A stretch of 64,000 nucleotides of DNA from assembly GCA_024233935.1 (NCBI GenBank), contig JACKOY010000009.1:62001-126000 (forward strand), in the 5' to 3' direction. This document shows, one piece after another, positions 1 through 7,716 of this stretch (position 1 is its first letter; the number at the start of each line of letters is the position of its first letter). This DNA is from Spirochaetales bacterium. GTDB lineage: Bacteria > Spirochaetota > Leptospiria > Leptospirales > Leptonemataceae. The position numbers and the translations under genes are program-made. The notes beneath the pieces were generated by a model. That model was not told the origin of the DNA, searched no databases, and saw only the letters and a program-made list of their open reading frames with translations.

Positions 1-151
1 CGGCGTGCAGGACCCCGGAGTTGCGGCCCGTTATTCCGTCCCGGGGATCCGCGCTCTGGTCGCAAACCGCCGTTACGAGCCCCCTTCGGGCAGCAACGAG
101 GGCAACCCAGCTACCGATGATTCCTGAGCCGACGACGAGCAGATCGATCAC
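1..151 (-). CDS. FAD-dependent oxidoreductase (DAO/GlpD-like), N-terminal fragment
   Basis: The reverse strand of the first 151 bases reads into a clear FAD-binding N-terminus: a beta strand, then VVGSGIIGSW (the GxGxxG dinucleotide-binding loop), a helix ending ARRGL, and TGRNSGVLHA. The last stretch is the conserved segment that packs on FAD in glycerol-3-phosphate dehydrogenases and L-2-hydroxyglutarate oxidases. The gene runs off the left edge, so about 50 codons are visible and substrate cannot be told. I place the start at GTG 151; no good ribosome-binding site precedes it, and an in-frame TTG lies upstream near 187. It is divergent from the gene at 323. Confidence 0.6.
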   Translation of the reverse strand, partial: MIDLLVVGSGIIGSWVALVAARRGLVTAVCDQSADPRDGITGRNSGVLHA

Positions 152-236
152 AAACGGACCGTGTTTGGGCCTCGAAGGCCCTGTCAATGCGCTTGCGTCC
201 GACCCGCCCGATTCGCAACGTGGCCTGCGAATCGGG

Positions 237-265
237 TTGCGGTGTAGATTCGGCTGCCGTAGAAT
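237..265 (+). promoter_or_regulatory. Candidate sigma-70 promoter
   Basis: TTGCGG at 237-242 and TAGAAT at 260-265 are separated by exactly 17 bases. The -10 matches consensus at five of six positions and the -35 at its first three. It would start transcription near 272, about 50 bases ahead of the gene at 323 and the prmA operon. Inferred from sequence only. Confidence 0.45.
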
Positions 266-322
266 ACACCCGAACGCGGGCGGAGGATCAACTGGCCCCG
301 AAGGCCTGAGGAAGAATGCGCG

Positions 323-2077
323 ATGGAGGAGTTCGAGTACGACAAGACCAGAAAGTCGATCGGCGCCGAGGGCCTGCGCAAGACCGACCGCAAAGAGATG
401 CTCGAAAAGTTCAAGGGCGTCGGCGGTCAGGTTCAGAAAGAGCGCGCCGTCAAGAAACCGGAGCCCGAACGGGAACGCGGCCGACGAGCGGGCGGAGGAG
501 GAGACCTTCCGGGTAACCGGCTGCCTTCCGATATCGCCCGGGAAAAGAATCGGGCCATGGCCGAACGGGCTGCAGCGAGCCGCAAGCTGGCAGAAGCGGA
601 AGAGAAGGAAGCAACCGGCTTCTTCGCGCGGCTATCGATCAAATTTCGCTGCGCTGTTTCGGGGCTGACCCCCTTCGGGCAGGACATGGTTCAGCCCAAG
701 TTTCTCTCTCTGCTCAATCTGGACGCAAAGCGCGCCATCATGGAATGCCAGATCCTGGGTAACGATCTATTTCTCAATAACCGCAAGACCGGCCAGGCCA
801 TTGTCAAAGAGCTCGATCAAAAAAACCCCATGCTCGTAGAGTTGTTGGAACGAGCGGCTGCACTCTACAATCGTCAGGAACTGTCCGAGTTGGTCGGCGC
901 CTATTCCCCTTCTTCGCGGGTCTCCGTACCGCTCGATGCCATCCGGGCCCCGATTTTTTCTCTGCTCAGAAAGCTCTATTATCTCAAGCCGTACCAGGAA
1001 ACGTATCTGGTCGCGGCCGAGCAGGCGATCGACATCCAGCAACGCGAAGAAAAGAAACAGGCCGCGCTCTATTCCCAGAAGAAAAAGAAGATCCGTCAGG
1101 AGTGGAAGGTGCTGCTGAATACGATCTATCCCGGTCTGGTGTTGCTCGCGCAGAGAGCCGAGATGAAAAAGGCCGAGCCGGGGTCGCGCCTCTTTGAAGA
1201 AATGCTGGGCGTGATCCATGAGGACAAGATCGGAACGCGCGAAGCCGGGACCCCGGTGGGTGGCAAGCCGCCAGAAGAAGCAAAAGCCGAGGAGCCGGCA
1301 AGCACTGACGAAGCGGGCGAAGAAGGCGAGGAAGAGGCGGACGAGAAAGAAACCAGCCCGGAAACCGAGAAAAGCCGGGAGTTACAGTATGGCTACCGCC
1401 TTATGAAGATCCTGCCGGTGCAGTCCCTCCGGCAGAAACATGACGTCAAAGGCGAACTCAAGAATCTTGACGACCATGACAAAGTCTTTCTGGCCTACAT
1501 GTTCCTGAAGGAGTTCGACGAAGAGTACTCGTTCATCCTGACGACTCCACAGATCAAGCTTGATACAAGCTACGAAGCCGGCGTGAAGCAGGACTACCGC
1601 CTGAAGATGCGGGATGCTTTTGAGGAGTCGCGCGTGTGCCACGACGCCTTCCGCTCGTACCTGCACGAGGCCGAAGAGTTCCACAAGGTATCTCAGGAAT
1701 CGGGTCGGGCCAGCAATTACGTCGAGTTTGCCAAGCGCCTGTCCAATCTGGAAGGTCGCCGGGGCGCTCAGGGCCGGGAAGCGCGCATACAGATCAAGGA
1801 ATACATGGAGAAGCTGTCGGCTATTCTTCTGGCCCTGATTAAAGACATGCGCGGGGCGAATCAGATCGTACTCAATCGCGAAGAGCCGGTTAAGTTTCAA
1901 TTGGAACGCGATGCACGTAAACGGCTCAACGGCAAGGCGGTCAAGGATTGCATCATGCAGGCCTATTGTTATACCATCGCCCTGGCGGATCGGCTGGAAG
2001 GGGGCGATCTATACGGGGGCGTCATTGAAATGAGCGACGAGGAGTTCGAGGAGGCCTTCCGGGTCGAAGCCGGGTGA
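323..2077 (+). CDS. Conserved hypothetical protein with acidic linker
   Basis: A 584-residue protein I do not recognise. The ATG at 323 follows GAGGAAG at a normal distance. It has no signal peptide or membrane segment, so it is probably cytoplasmic. Residues 1-110 are highly charged and rich in Arg, Lys and Glu, and likely disordered or nucleic-acid facing. A helical region (about 115-290) follows, then a Glu/Asp/Lys-rich linker (about 310-355), then a second helical region with many Tyr, Lys and Glu residues. Its stop overlaps the GTG start of prmA by 4 bases (GTGA), so the two are translationally coupled. It heads a run that continues through prmA, the STAS protein and the 821-residue protein. 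Confidence 0.7.
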   Translation: MEEFEYDKTRKSIGAEGLRKTDRKEMLEKFKGVGGQVQKERAVKKPEPERERGRRAGGGGDLPGNRLPSDIAREKNRAMAERAAASRKLAEAEEKEATGFFARLSIKFRCAVSGLTPFGQDMVQPKFLSLLNLDAKRAIMECQILGNDLFLNNRKTGQAIVKELDQKNPMLVELLERAAALYNRQELSELVGAYSPSSRVSVPLDAIRAPIFSLLRKLYYLKPYQETYLVAAEQAIDIQQREEKKQAALYSQKKKKIRQEWKVLLNTIYPGLVLLAQRAEMKKAEPGSRLFEEMLGVIHEDKIGTREAGTPVGGKPPEEAKAEEPASTDEAGEEGEEEADEKETSPETEKSRELQYGYRLMKILPVQSLRQKHDVKGELKNLDDHDKVFLAYMFLKEFDEEYSFILTTPQIKLDTSYEAGVKQDYRLKMRDAFEESRVCHDAFRSYLHEAEEFHKVSQESGRASNYVEFAKRLSNLEGRRGAQGREARIQIKEYMEKLSAILLALIKDMRGANQIVLNREEPVKFQLERDARKRLNGKAVKDCIMQAYCYTIALADRLEGGDLYGGVIEMSDEEFEEAFRVEAG

Positions 2078-2988
2078 GTGATCCGGATCTTTTCATCGAA
2101 TCCCGTATCGAACTTTCGCGGGCGGATGCCCAATCTCTGGTCCGGGTCCTGGACTCGTCTCGCCCCCTGACTCACTTCTCGGGATACTACGAGGTGCTTT
2201 ACGATGAAGGCGCCACGGCGGGAAAGGACCGCACCGAGATCGTTCTTTACTTCACGCCTGACGCGCATTCCAGACGGCTCGAATGCGAGTTGCTTCTGGC
2301 CGCACTCGACATTGAAGAGTATGCCGTCCGCGAGCAGTCGGTTCTCCGCGACGACTATTTGCAGGCTTATCGGGAGCACTACCGTTCATTTCCCATTGGG
2401 CGTTCCTTCTTGATCGTGCCCTCCTGGGAACAGGACACGCGAATCGAGGCCGGTCGCCGGCCGATCTATCTGGATCCGGGATTGGCCTTTGGCACCGGCC
2501 AGCACGCAACCACAGCCCTGTGCCTCGAGTACATTGAGCAGTATCTCCCGGCAAACACGCGTTTGATCGATGCCGGTTGTGGCTCGGGCATCCTGTCGAT
2601 CGCCGCCGCGCTGGTCGGAGTCAGAAACATTTTGGCCTTCGACGTCGATTCGAACGCGGTCCAGGCAACCAGGAACAACGCGGCACAGAACCTGAAGAGC
2701 TGCCCCGATATAATGGAACGTATTCAGGTTGTGCCGGGCGGCTTTGAACTCTCCGAAATCGAACAGTTCGATGCGACCGTCTTGATCGGAAATCTGACGG
2801 CCAACGTTATCCGTGCCAATTACGCTGCAATCGTCGGATCCAGGGCCCGACGTGCCGTTTTGTCCGGAATCCTGACCGATAAAGAAGGGGAAATCATTGA
2901 AATATTTGCTTCGGAATGGCACCTCAACCAAAAATCAAACTCGGACGGTTGGTCGCTTCTGGAGTTCAAACGGGGAGCAGACAATTGA
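2074..2988 (+). CDS. prmA: Ribosomal protein L11 methyltransferase
   Basis: PrmA trimethylates lysines and the N-terminus of ribosomal protein L11 using S-adenosylmethionine. The 304-residue length is typical. The family hallmarks are all present: LDPGLAFGTGQHATTALCLE just before the methyltransferase fold, the SAM-binding DAGCGSGILSIAAA (motif I), an acidic residue in FDVDSNAV (motif II), and GNLTANV in place of the usual NLLAN/NILAN motif IV. The N-terminal roughly 110 residues form the L11-recognition domain. It starts at GTG 2074 inside the stop of the preceding gene, and its TGA overlaps the TTG start of the STAS gene. Confidence 0.9.
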   Translation: MSDPDLFIESRIELSRADAQSLVRVLDSSRPLTHFSGYYEVLYDEGATAGKDRTEIVLYFTPDAHSRRLECELLLAALDIEEYAVREQSVLRDDYLQAYREHYRSFPIGRSFLIVPSWEQDTRIEAGRRPIYLDPGLAFGTGQHATTALCLEYIEQYLPANTRLIDAGCGSGILSIAAALVGVRNILAFDVDSNAVQATRNNAAQNLKSCPDIMERIQVVPGGFELSEIEQFDATVLIGNLTANVIRANYAAIVGSRARRAVLSGILTDKEGEIIEIFASEWHLNQKSNSDGWSLLEFKRGADN

Positions 2989-3332
2989 CGGCAGGTTCGT
3001 TCATGGAAAAGTTTAAGTGCACGCGCGATGGCAGCAAAACGCGGCTCAGCCTGCTGGGCCGGTTCACAATAGAAGACAAGGCCGTCTTCCAGGAGTTTAC
3101 AGAGCAGAACCTGGGCGATAGCGGTGGCGCTCTGTGCGTCGACGTGAGCGAACTTGAGTACATTGATTCTTCGGGCATCGGGGACCTCATAAAGCTGAAG
3201 ATGGGCGCCGTGAACCGTTATGATCGCATTTGTCTGCTTGGCATGAGTGAGAATATCGAGCGGGTCTTTCGCATGGCGGGCATCAATCAAATCTTCGAGG
3301 TCATCGACGAAGAGGGCTACGCGGCCCTGTGA
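2985..3332 (+). CDS. STAS-domain anti-sigma factor antagonist
   Basis: A single STAS domain, the fold of SpoIIAA/RsbV proteins that bind anti-sigma kinases when unphosphorylated. The signature YIDSSGIGDLIKLK includes the Ser-Ser that RsbW-type kinases phosphorylate; a beta-alpha core surrounds it. I choose TTG 2985 because GGGGAG sits 7 bases upstream and the TTG overlaps the prmA stop (TTGA). An in-frame ATG at 3003 is the alternative and gives a protein starting MEKFKC. The stop overlaps the GTG of the next gene. A RsbW-like kinase is encoded at 21218-21850, but partnership is only a possibility. Confidence 0.85.
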   Translation: MTAGSFMEKFKCTRDGSKTRLSLLGRFTIEDKAVFQEFTEQNLGDSGGALCVDVSELEYIDSSGIGDLIKLKMGAVNRYDRICLLGMSENIERVFRMAGINQIFEVIDEEGYAAL

Positions 3333-5794
3333 ACGAAACTGACATGTCGGCCGAAGCAACATCCGAGCTCACGTCCCTTGGACTACCCCTCCAACGCACG
3401 GGGGACACCGAATGGGCCATTGACCTCAGTCGTCTGCGCCTCTTTAAGGGATTGTCCGTTGTCGCGCGCATGATCGGCGACGAAATCCTCGAACAGTGCC
3501 GGGCCGGGCAAACGGACATTGTTCTGCGCCAGAAAATCATCCCCGAGATCACCCCTGAGCTGGCCGCCCTGGGGCTAACCCACGTGATGATCTTCGCGCT
3601 TTCGGGTGTGTTGAAAGGACTGCCCCACTTTCAGGAGGAGTTTCACAATCAGATCAGGACTGTTTTTGGAACGCTGCAGCGACCACGCTGGGGCAGTGTA
3701 CTTTTTCCGGAGCTGAGTGAGGCAAACCCACGTCCGGAGCCGCGCGCATTGCTCTTTCCGTTTCATCTGCATACAGAATCGTCGGAGATTGAATACATGT
3801 TTCTGGTGGAGCGCGGACCGGAAGGCGACTTTCTGCGCATTACAATCGATTCGGCGGAGCGCTGTCGTCTGGCCCTGGACCGCATTGAGCACCGGGTCGT
3901 CGACGATCTGGACCGCAGAACCTACCTGCAGGGTCTGACGCGCATCGCGGAATCCACTTACATGGGCATTCTCCGGGAATGCGAAAATAATCGAAACGAA
4001 CACACTGACAACGCCCGACGCCACGCTCACTTTTTCCGGCAACTCAAGATGGTGGGCCTGGAAGAAACTGAAACGATTACCGTTCGGTGGCCTTATGAGC
4101 AGACCGAGTTTCTCATTCGAAACGAGCCCGGCATAGTCGTCGCGTTTTTGAAACGTATCTTCATCGTACTGGAGGATCGCTCGGTTGTGCGGCGGCTGCA
4201 TGAAGGTGACATGATCGAAGTGCGAGAGGGGGACCACGCCGCGTACCTGGACCTTTCGCGCCGGGGCCGCAGCCTGAACGTCAGCCTGAGCGAAAGACGG
4301 GAATCAGCCGACATCGATTATTATCTGGATCGCATGCCGCGTCTAAAAGCGATTAGCCTCGAAAAAGAAAGCTCCTTGAGGTCCACGCGCGTGCTTCTGA
4401 TCCATCACATTACCGGTGAAATTCTGGGCACCATCAAGGCCCTGGAAAATCTGGGTGTCGAGTTCCTCCGGGTACTGTTCGTAAAGTACGCCGGCGTCGT
4501 TCCGTCGGACTATCTGGAAGCCCTGCTGGCGCTCCCGGAAGAGAAATTTGCGGCCCATGGTTTGCAGAGGGTTGAAGATCGCTCCCACAACATCCAGGGC
4601 TACTATCTGCTTTCCCGACAGTACTCCCAGGCGCATGACCTTGAGGTGCTGGAGTCCCTCCTGGAAGAACGGCGGCTTGCGTTTTATGAGGCCATGTCCC
4701 TGTACGCCGGCCATCTCTTTCTGCGGGAGGCGCGCCGGGCCCGGGAGGAGAAGCAACGCCTGCTTTTGATAGAAGACGGCGGCTATCTGGCGCCGCAGCT
4801 AAACGCCCTTTGCCTGCGAAACGCAAAGCTGGCGGAAGCGCTGCAGGAGTTTGGTCTGCCTCTGGAAGGCACCCCCGAAGAAAAACTGAGCCTCCGGCAA
4901 TGGCTGACGGAAATCTTTCCCGGAAGCGTAGAGCACACCCGAAACGGATACAATCGACTGGCGGACATTCAGGAAAAATACGGCAAGCTGGCCTTTCCCG
5001 CCGCAAGCATCGCAGTTTCTAAGGCGAAGCGCGAGCGGGAATCCGGCGAGGTCTCGATTTCTATTCTGCACGCCATTGAGAGCATTTTCCATGGTCTGGG
5101 TTTTGTGCTTTCTGAACGTCGATTTCTGGTCCTTGGAAGCAAAGGCGCCATCGGAAGAAATCTGATGGAGGACATCAGCGCAAGGGTCGGTCCAAAAAAC
5201 GTGCTCGGTGTGGACGTGGCGAGTGGCGAACACGCCGATGATACCGATTGGCTGGAAGCCAGATCCCTGGACGATCTCCCGGAGGCCGAACTTCTGGATA
5301 TTGATCTGGTGGTGGGCGTGGTCGGTCATTCGATCCTCGGGCCGTCCACGCTGGGACGCATGATACTGCACGGCCGCCGGCCCTTTCTTGCACTGGCAAG
5401 CGGTTCCACGAAGACGGCCGAGTTTACCGAGGTCGCCGGCTGGATCGAAGAGCTGCGCCGAAACCCAAAACCGATGATTGAAAACGTGCCGGTTCAACTG
5501 GGCATCCGTCCCATTCGGGACCCCCAAACCCATCACGTCGTAGGCCATCGGGCGCGTTTCTTTTTTGAAAGGGGAAGTGAACCGGTTTCGCGCGACGTTT
5601 TGCTTCTGGCCGGCCTGACTCCGATCAACTTTCTCTATTATGGCGTACCGACGGAGACGATGGATACGATCCTGGCCCAGCTGGTTCAGGTTTCGGCCGG
5701 TCTTGCGGAACGTCAGGCCGTGGCCCCGGGCCTGCCGGCGCAGTTGCTGGCGGTCGATGAAGAGATCGATGCGGATGCCACGCTGATAGAGTGA
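3329..5794 (+). CDS. Large multidomain protein with adenosylhomocysteinase-like Rossmann domain
   Basis: An 821-residue protein starting at GTG 3329, overlapping the STAS stop. The N-terminal half (1-340) matches nothing I know. From about residue 355 it reads like an adenosylhomocysteinase scaffold: TRVLLIHHITGEILGTIKAL, then LLLIEDGGYLAP near 478, where SAH hydrolases reach their substrate-cofactor hinge. FLVLGSKGAIGRNL near 599 is a Rossmann dinucleotide loop, and VVGVVGHSILGPSTL near 660 resembles the strand that closes over NAD. The canonical SAH hydrolase catalytic residues are not evident, so I do not assign that activity. No signal peptide. Context with prmA and STAS suggests a signalling or regulatory role, which is inference. 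Confidence 0.7.
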   Translation: MNETDMSAEATSELTSLGLPLQRTGDTEWAIDLSRLRLFKGLSVVARMIGDEILEQCRAGQTDIVLRQKIIPEITPELAALGLTHVMIFALSGVLKGLPHFQEEFHNQIRTVFGTLQRPRWGSVLFPELSEANPRPEPRALLFPFHLHTESSEIEYMFLVERGPEGDFLRITIDSAERCRLALDRIEHRVVDDLDRRTYLQGLTRIAESTYMGILRECENNRNEHTDNARRHAHFFRQLKMVGLEETETITVRWPYEQTEFLIRNEPGIVVAFLKRIFIVLEDRSVVRRLHEGDMIEVREGDHAAYLDLSRRGRSLNVSLSERRESADIDYYLDRMPRLKAISLEKESSLRSTRVLLIHHITGEILGTIKALENLGVEFLRVLFVKYAGVVPSDYLEALLALPEEKFAAHGLQRVEDRSHNIQGYYLLSRQYSQAHDLEVLESLLEERRLAFYEAMSLYAGHLFLREARRAREEKQRLLLIEDGGYLAPQLNALCLRNAKLAEALQEFGLPLEGTPEEKLSLRQWLTEIFPGSVEHTRNGYNRLADIQEKYGKLAFPAASIAVSKAKRERESGEVSISILHAIESIFHGLGFVLSERRFLVLGSKGAIGRNLMEDISARVGPKNVLGVDVASGEHADDTDWLEARSLDDLPEAELLDIDLVVGVVGHSILGPSTLGRMILHGRRPFLALASGSTKTAEFTEVAGWIEELRRNPKPMIENVPVQLGIRPIRDPQTHHVVGHRARFFFERGSEPVSRDVLLLAGLTPINFLYYGVPTETMDTILAQLVQVSAGLAERQAVAPGLPAQLLAVDEEIDADATLIE

Positions 5795-5820
5795 CTTTTC
5801 AGTAACCCTGATCTCTGCAA

Positions 5821-5836
5821 TCCGGTCGCCACCGGA
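5821..5836. repeat. Short hairpin in intergenic gap
   Basis: TCCGGT and ACCGGA form a perfect 6-bp stem with a 4-base loop between the 821-residue protein and the M50-like gene. There is no T-run, so it may be a weak pause or attenuator, or nothing. Confidence 0.3.
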
Positions 5837-5850
5837 CCGATATTGAAGAG

Positions 5851-6738
5851 ATGGACCATCAGCGCCGCCTCTGGATTTGCCTGGGCACCGGCCTGGCAGC
5901 AACCCTGCTCTGGCAGTTTCCGATCATCTTGCCCCTGAAGCTCTTGGTCGTGCTCGTCCATGAAACCTGGCATGGCTTCGCAGCCTTGAGCAGCGGGGCG
6001 CTTCTGAGTCAGATGGACATCACACTTGATGAGTGGGGAGAAACCATGGTGACGGGGCTCACTTCGACGACCGGTTTCGTATGGACCGTCTCGGCCGGCT
6101 ACCTGGGTTCCGCGCTTACGGGCGCCGTACTGCTCAACCGCGGACTGGCGGGCCGCAACGTACGCCTGACCCTGATCGCCTTTTCGATGTTGTTGGGCTA
6201 CATGACGTACTTGTTCACGGCGCCGGGCAGCACGGCGTTCTTTACGGGCCTCGGGTGGGCGGCGGTCTTGCTTCTGGTCTGTGGCGGTGGCGAAATGATC
6301 GGAGAGGTGTGTCTGGTAGCCCTGGGCACGCTCTTTGCCTGGTACTGTGTCTTTGATCTTTTCGATTTCACGCGCGACGTGCTGCAAACAGATGCGGGTA
6401 TTCTGGCGCGGTATATCGTAGCCAGTGAGTGGCCTGTACTGGGCGCCTGGCCCGTCGGCACTCTTGCGGTGCTGGCTTCGATCTTCTGGGTGGCCGTGAT
6501 GCTGACCGTGCTTGGCCTGAGTGTGCGCCATGCCATGCTGGACCGTTTGCCGGGACCGCCGGTTGCCGCCGAACCCGAGCCCGAGCCGACCTTCCCCGGT
6601 GAGGTGACGCCGGAGGTTCAGGACTGGCTGCTAAAGAACGGATTTGGGCTGGACGGTCGGCCACTGCCCCTCGAACTGGTGGACTCACCCTACGCCCGGC
6701 TGACCCCGGGTGAGGTCGGTCCGCATGAAGATTCGTAA
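5851..6738 (+). CDS. M50B-like membrane metalloprotease
   Basis: A 295-residue integral membrane protein of the peptidase M50B-like type. The zinc-binding HExxH motif is seen as HETWH at residues 37-41, at the end of the second hydrophobic segment, followed by a small-residue-rich region and GYLGSALTGAVLL, which resembles the second conserved loop of the family. About six to seven hydrophobic segments follow, to residue about 225. The last 65 residues are soluble, with a proline- and glutamate-rich linker. The family is related to site-2 proteases but its substrates are mostly unknown. The 3' end overlaps the start of the epimerase gene. A GAAGAG sits immediately before the ATG, closer than ideal. 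Confidence 0.75.
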   Translation: MDHQRRLWICLGTGLAATLLWQFPIILPLKLLVVLVHETWHGFAALSSGALLSQMDITLDEWGETMVTGLTSTTGFVWTVSAGYLGSALTGAVLLNRGLAGRNVRLTLIAFSMLLGYMTYLFTAPGSTAFFTGLGWAAVLLLVCGGGEMIGEVCLVALGTLFAWYCVFDLFDFTRDVLQTDAGILARYIVASEWPVLGAWPVGTLAVLASIFWVAVMLTVLGLSVRHAMLDRLPGPPVAAEPEPEPTFPGEVTPEVQDWLLKNGFGLDGRPLPLELVDSPYARLTPGEVGPHEDS

Positions 6739-7678
6739 ACAAAAAACCGCGCTTGTAACGGGTGGCGCCGGGTTCATCGGCTCGCATCTTTGTCGACGGC
6801 TACTGGAACGAGAGTACTACGTTATCTGCCTGGACAATTACTTCACGGGGCGGCGCGAAAATGTGCGTGATCTCGTGGGCAATCCGAACTTTGAGCTTCT
6901 ACGACACGATGTCGTGGAACCTCTACACATTGAGGTCGATCGCATTTATCATCTGGCCTGCCCGGCAAGTCCACCGCACTATCAGTACAACCCCATCAAG
7001 ACTCTAAAAACTTCCATCATGGGCACGCACAATATGCTGGGCCTGGCCCGACGCATCCGCGCGCGTATCTTTCAGGCCAGCACCTCGGAAGTCTACGGTG
7101 ACCCCGAAGTGCACCCGCAACCGGAATCTTACAATGGAAACGTAAGCGTAAACGGAATTCGATCCTGCTACGACGAAGGCAAACGCGCCGCGGAAACCCT
7201 GTGTTATGATTACCATCGCATCCACGGCGTTGAAATACGGGTGGCCCGAATCTTCAATACCTACGGACCGAACATGGATCCGGCCGATGGGCGCGTGGTT
7301 TCGAATTTCATTGTACAGGCCCTGCGCGGAGAGGACCTCACAATCTATGGCGATGGTTCGCAAACCCGTTCTTTTTGCTACGTCTCCGACCTGGTGACAG
7401 GAATTCTGGACCTCACCGACCTGGATGACTTCACCGGACCGCTGAATATCGGCAACGACGGTGAATTCACTGTGCGCGAGCTTGCTGAGCTGGTGATTCG
7501 ACTGACCGGCTCGAAATCAAAGCTGGTACAGAGGCCTCTTCCGGAAGACGATCCCACAAGGCGCAAGCCCGACCTGAGCCTGGCCAGGCAGAAAATCAAC
7601 TACAGGGCCGCAGTGCCCCTCGAACAAGGCCTGAAAGACACGATCGCTTACTTCCGGGACGTGCTCCTTCCCGAATAG
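6725..7678 (+). CDS. UDP-glucuronate decarboxylase (UDP-xylose synthase)
   Basis: An extended SDR enzyme that oxidises and decarboxylates UDP-glucuronate to UDP-xylose with bound NAD+. The 317 residues begin with GGAGFIGSHLCRRLL (NAD loop). The subgroup markers of UXS are clear: ACPASPPHYQYNPIKTLKTS, STSEVYGDPEVHPQ, and the catalytic Tyr and Lys in RSCYDEGKRAAE. NTYGPNMDPADGRVVSNF and GDGSQTRSFCYVSDLV are also typical. I choose ATG 6725, with GAGG 9 bases upstream, inside the end of the M50-like gene. It provides xylose units for surface glycans; no UDP-glucose dehydrogenase gene is in the window. Confidence 0.9.
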   Translation: MKIRKQKTALVTGGAGFIGSHLCRRLLEREYYVICLDNYFTGRRENVRDLVGNPNFELLRHDVVEPLHIEVDRIYHLACPASPPHYQYNPIKTLKTSIMGTHNMLGLARRIRARIFQASTSEVYGDPEVHPQPESYNGNVSVNGIRSCYDEGKRAAETLCYDYHRIHGVEIRVARIFNTYGPNMDPADGRVVSNFIVQALRGEDLTIYGDGSQTRSFCYVSDLVTGILDLTDLDDFTGPLNIGNDGEFTVRELAELVIRLTGSKSKLVQRPLPEDDPTRRKPDLSLARQKINYRAAVPLEQGLKDTIAYFRDVLLPE

Positions 7679-7716
7679 CGCCGACCTTCTTCGGAAACCC
7701 GCGCAGGCAGTAGCAC

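Noticed and set aside
4799..5902. Long minus-strand frame (367 codons) opposite the 821-residue protein
   Set aside because: It lies entirely antisense to a strongly supported gene, has no recognisable motif and is explained by GC-biased codon use opening the opposite frame.
5713..6531. Minus-strand frame of 272 codons opposite the M50-like gene
   Set aside because: His/Gln/Arg-rich shadow frame, no motif, while the plus frame has HExxH and membrane segments.
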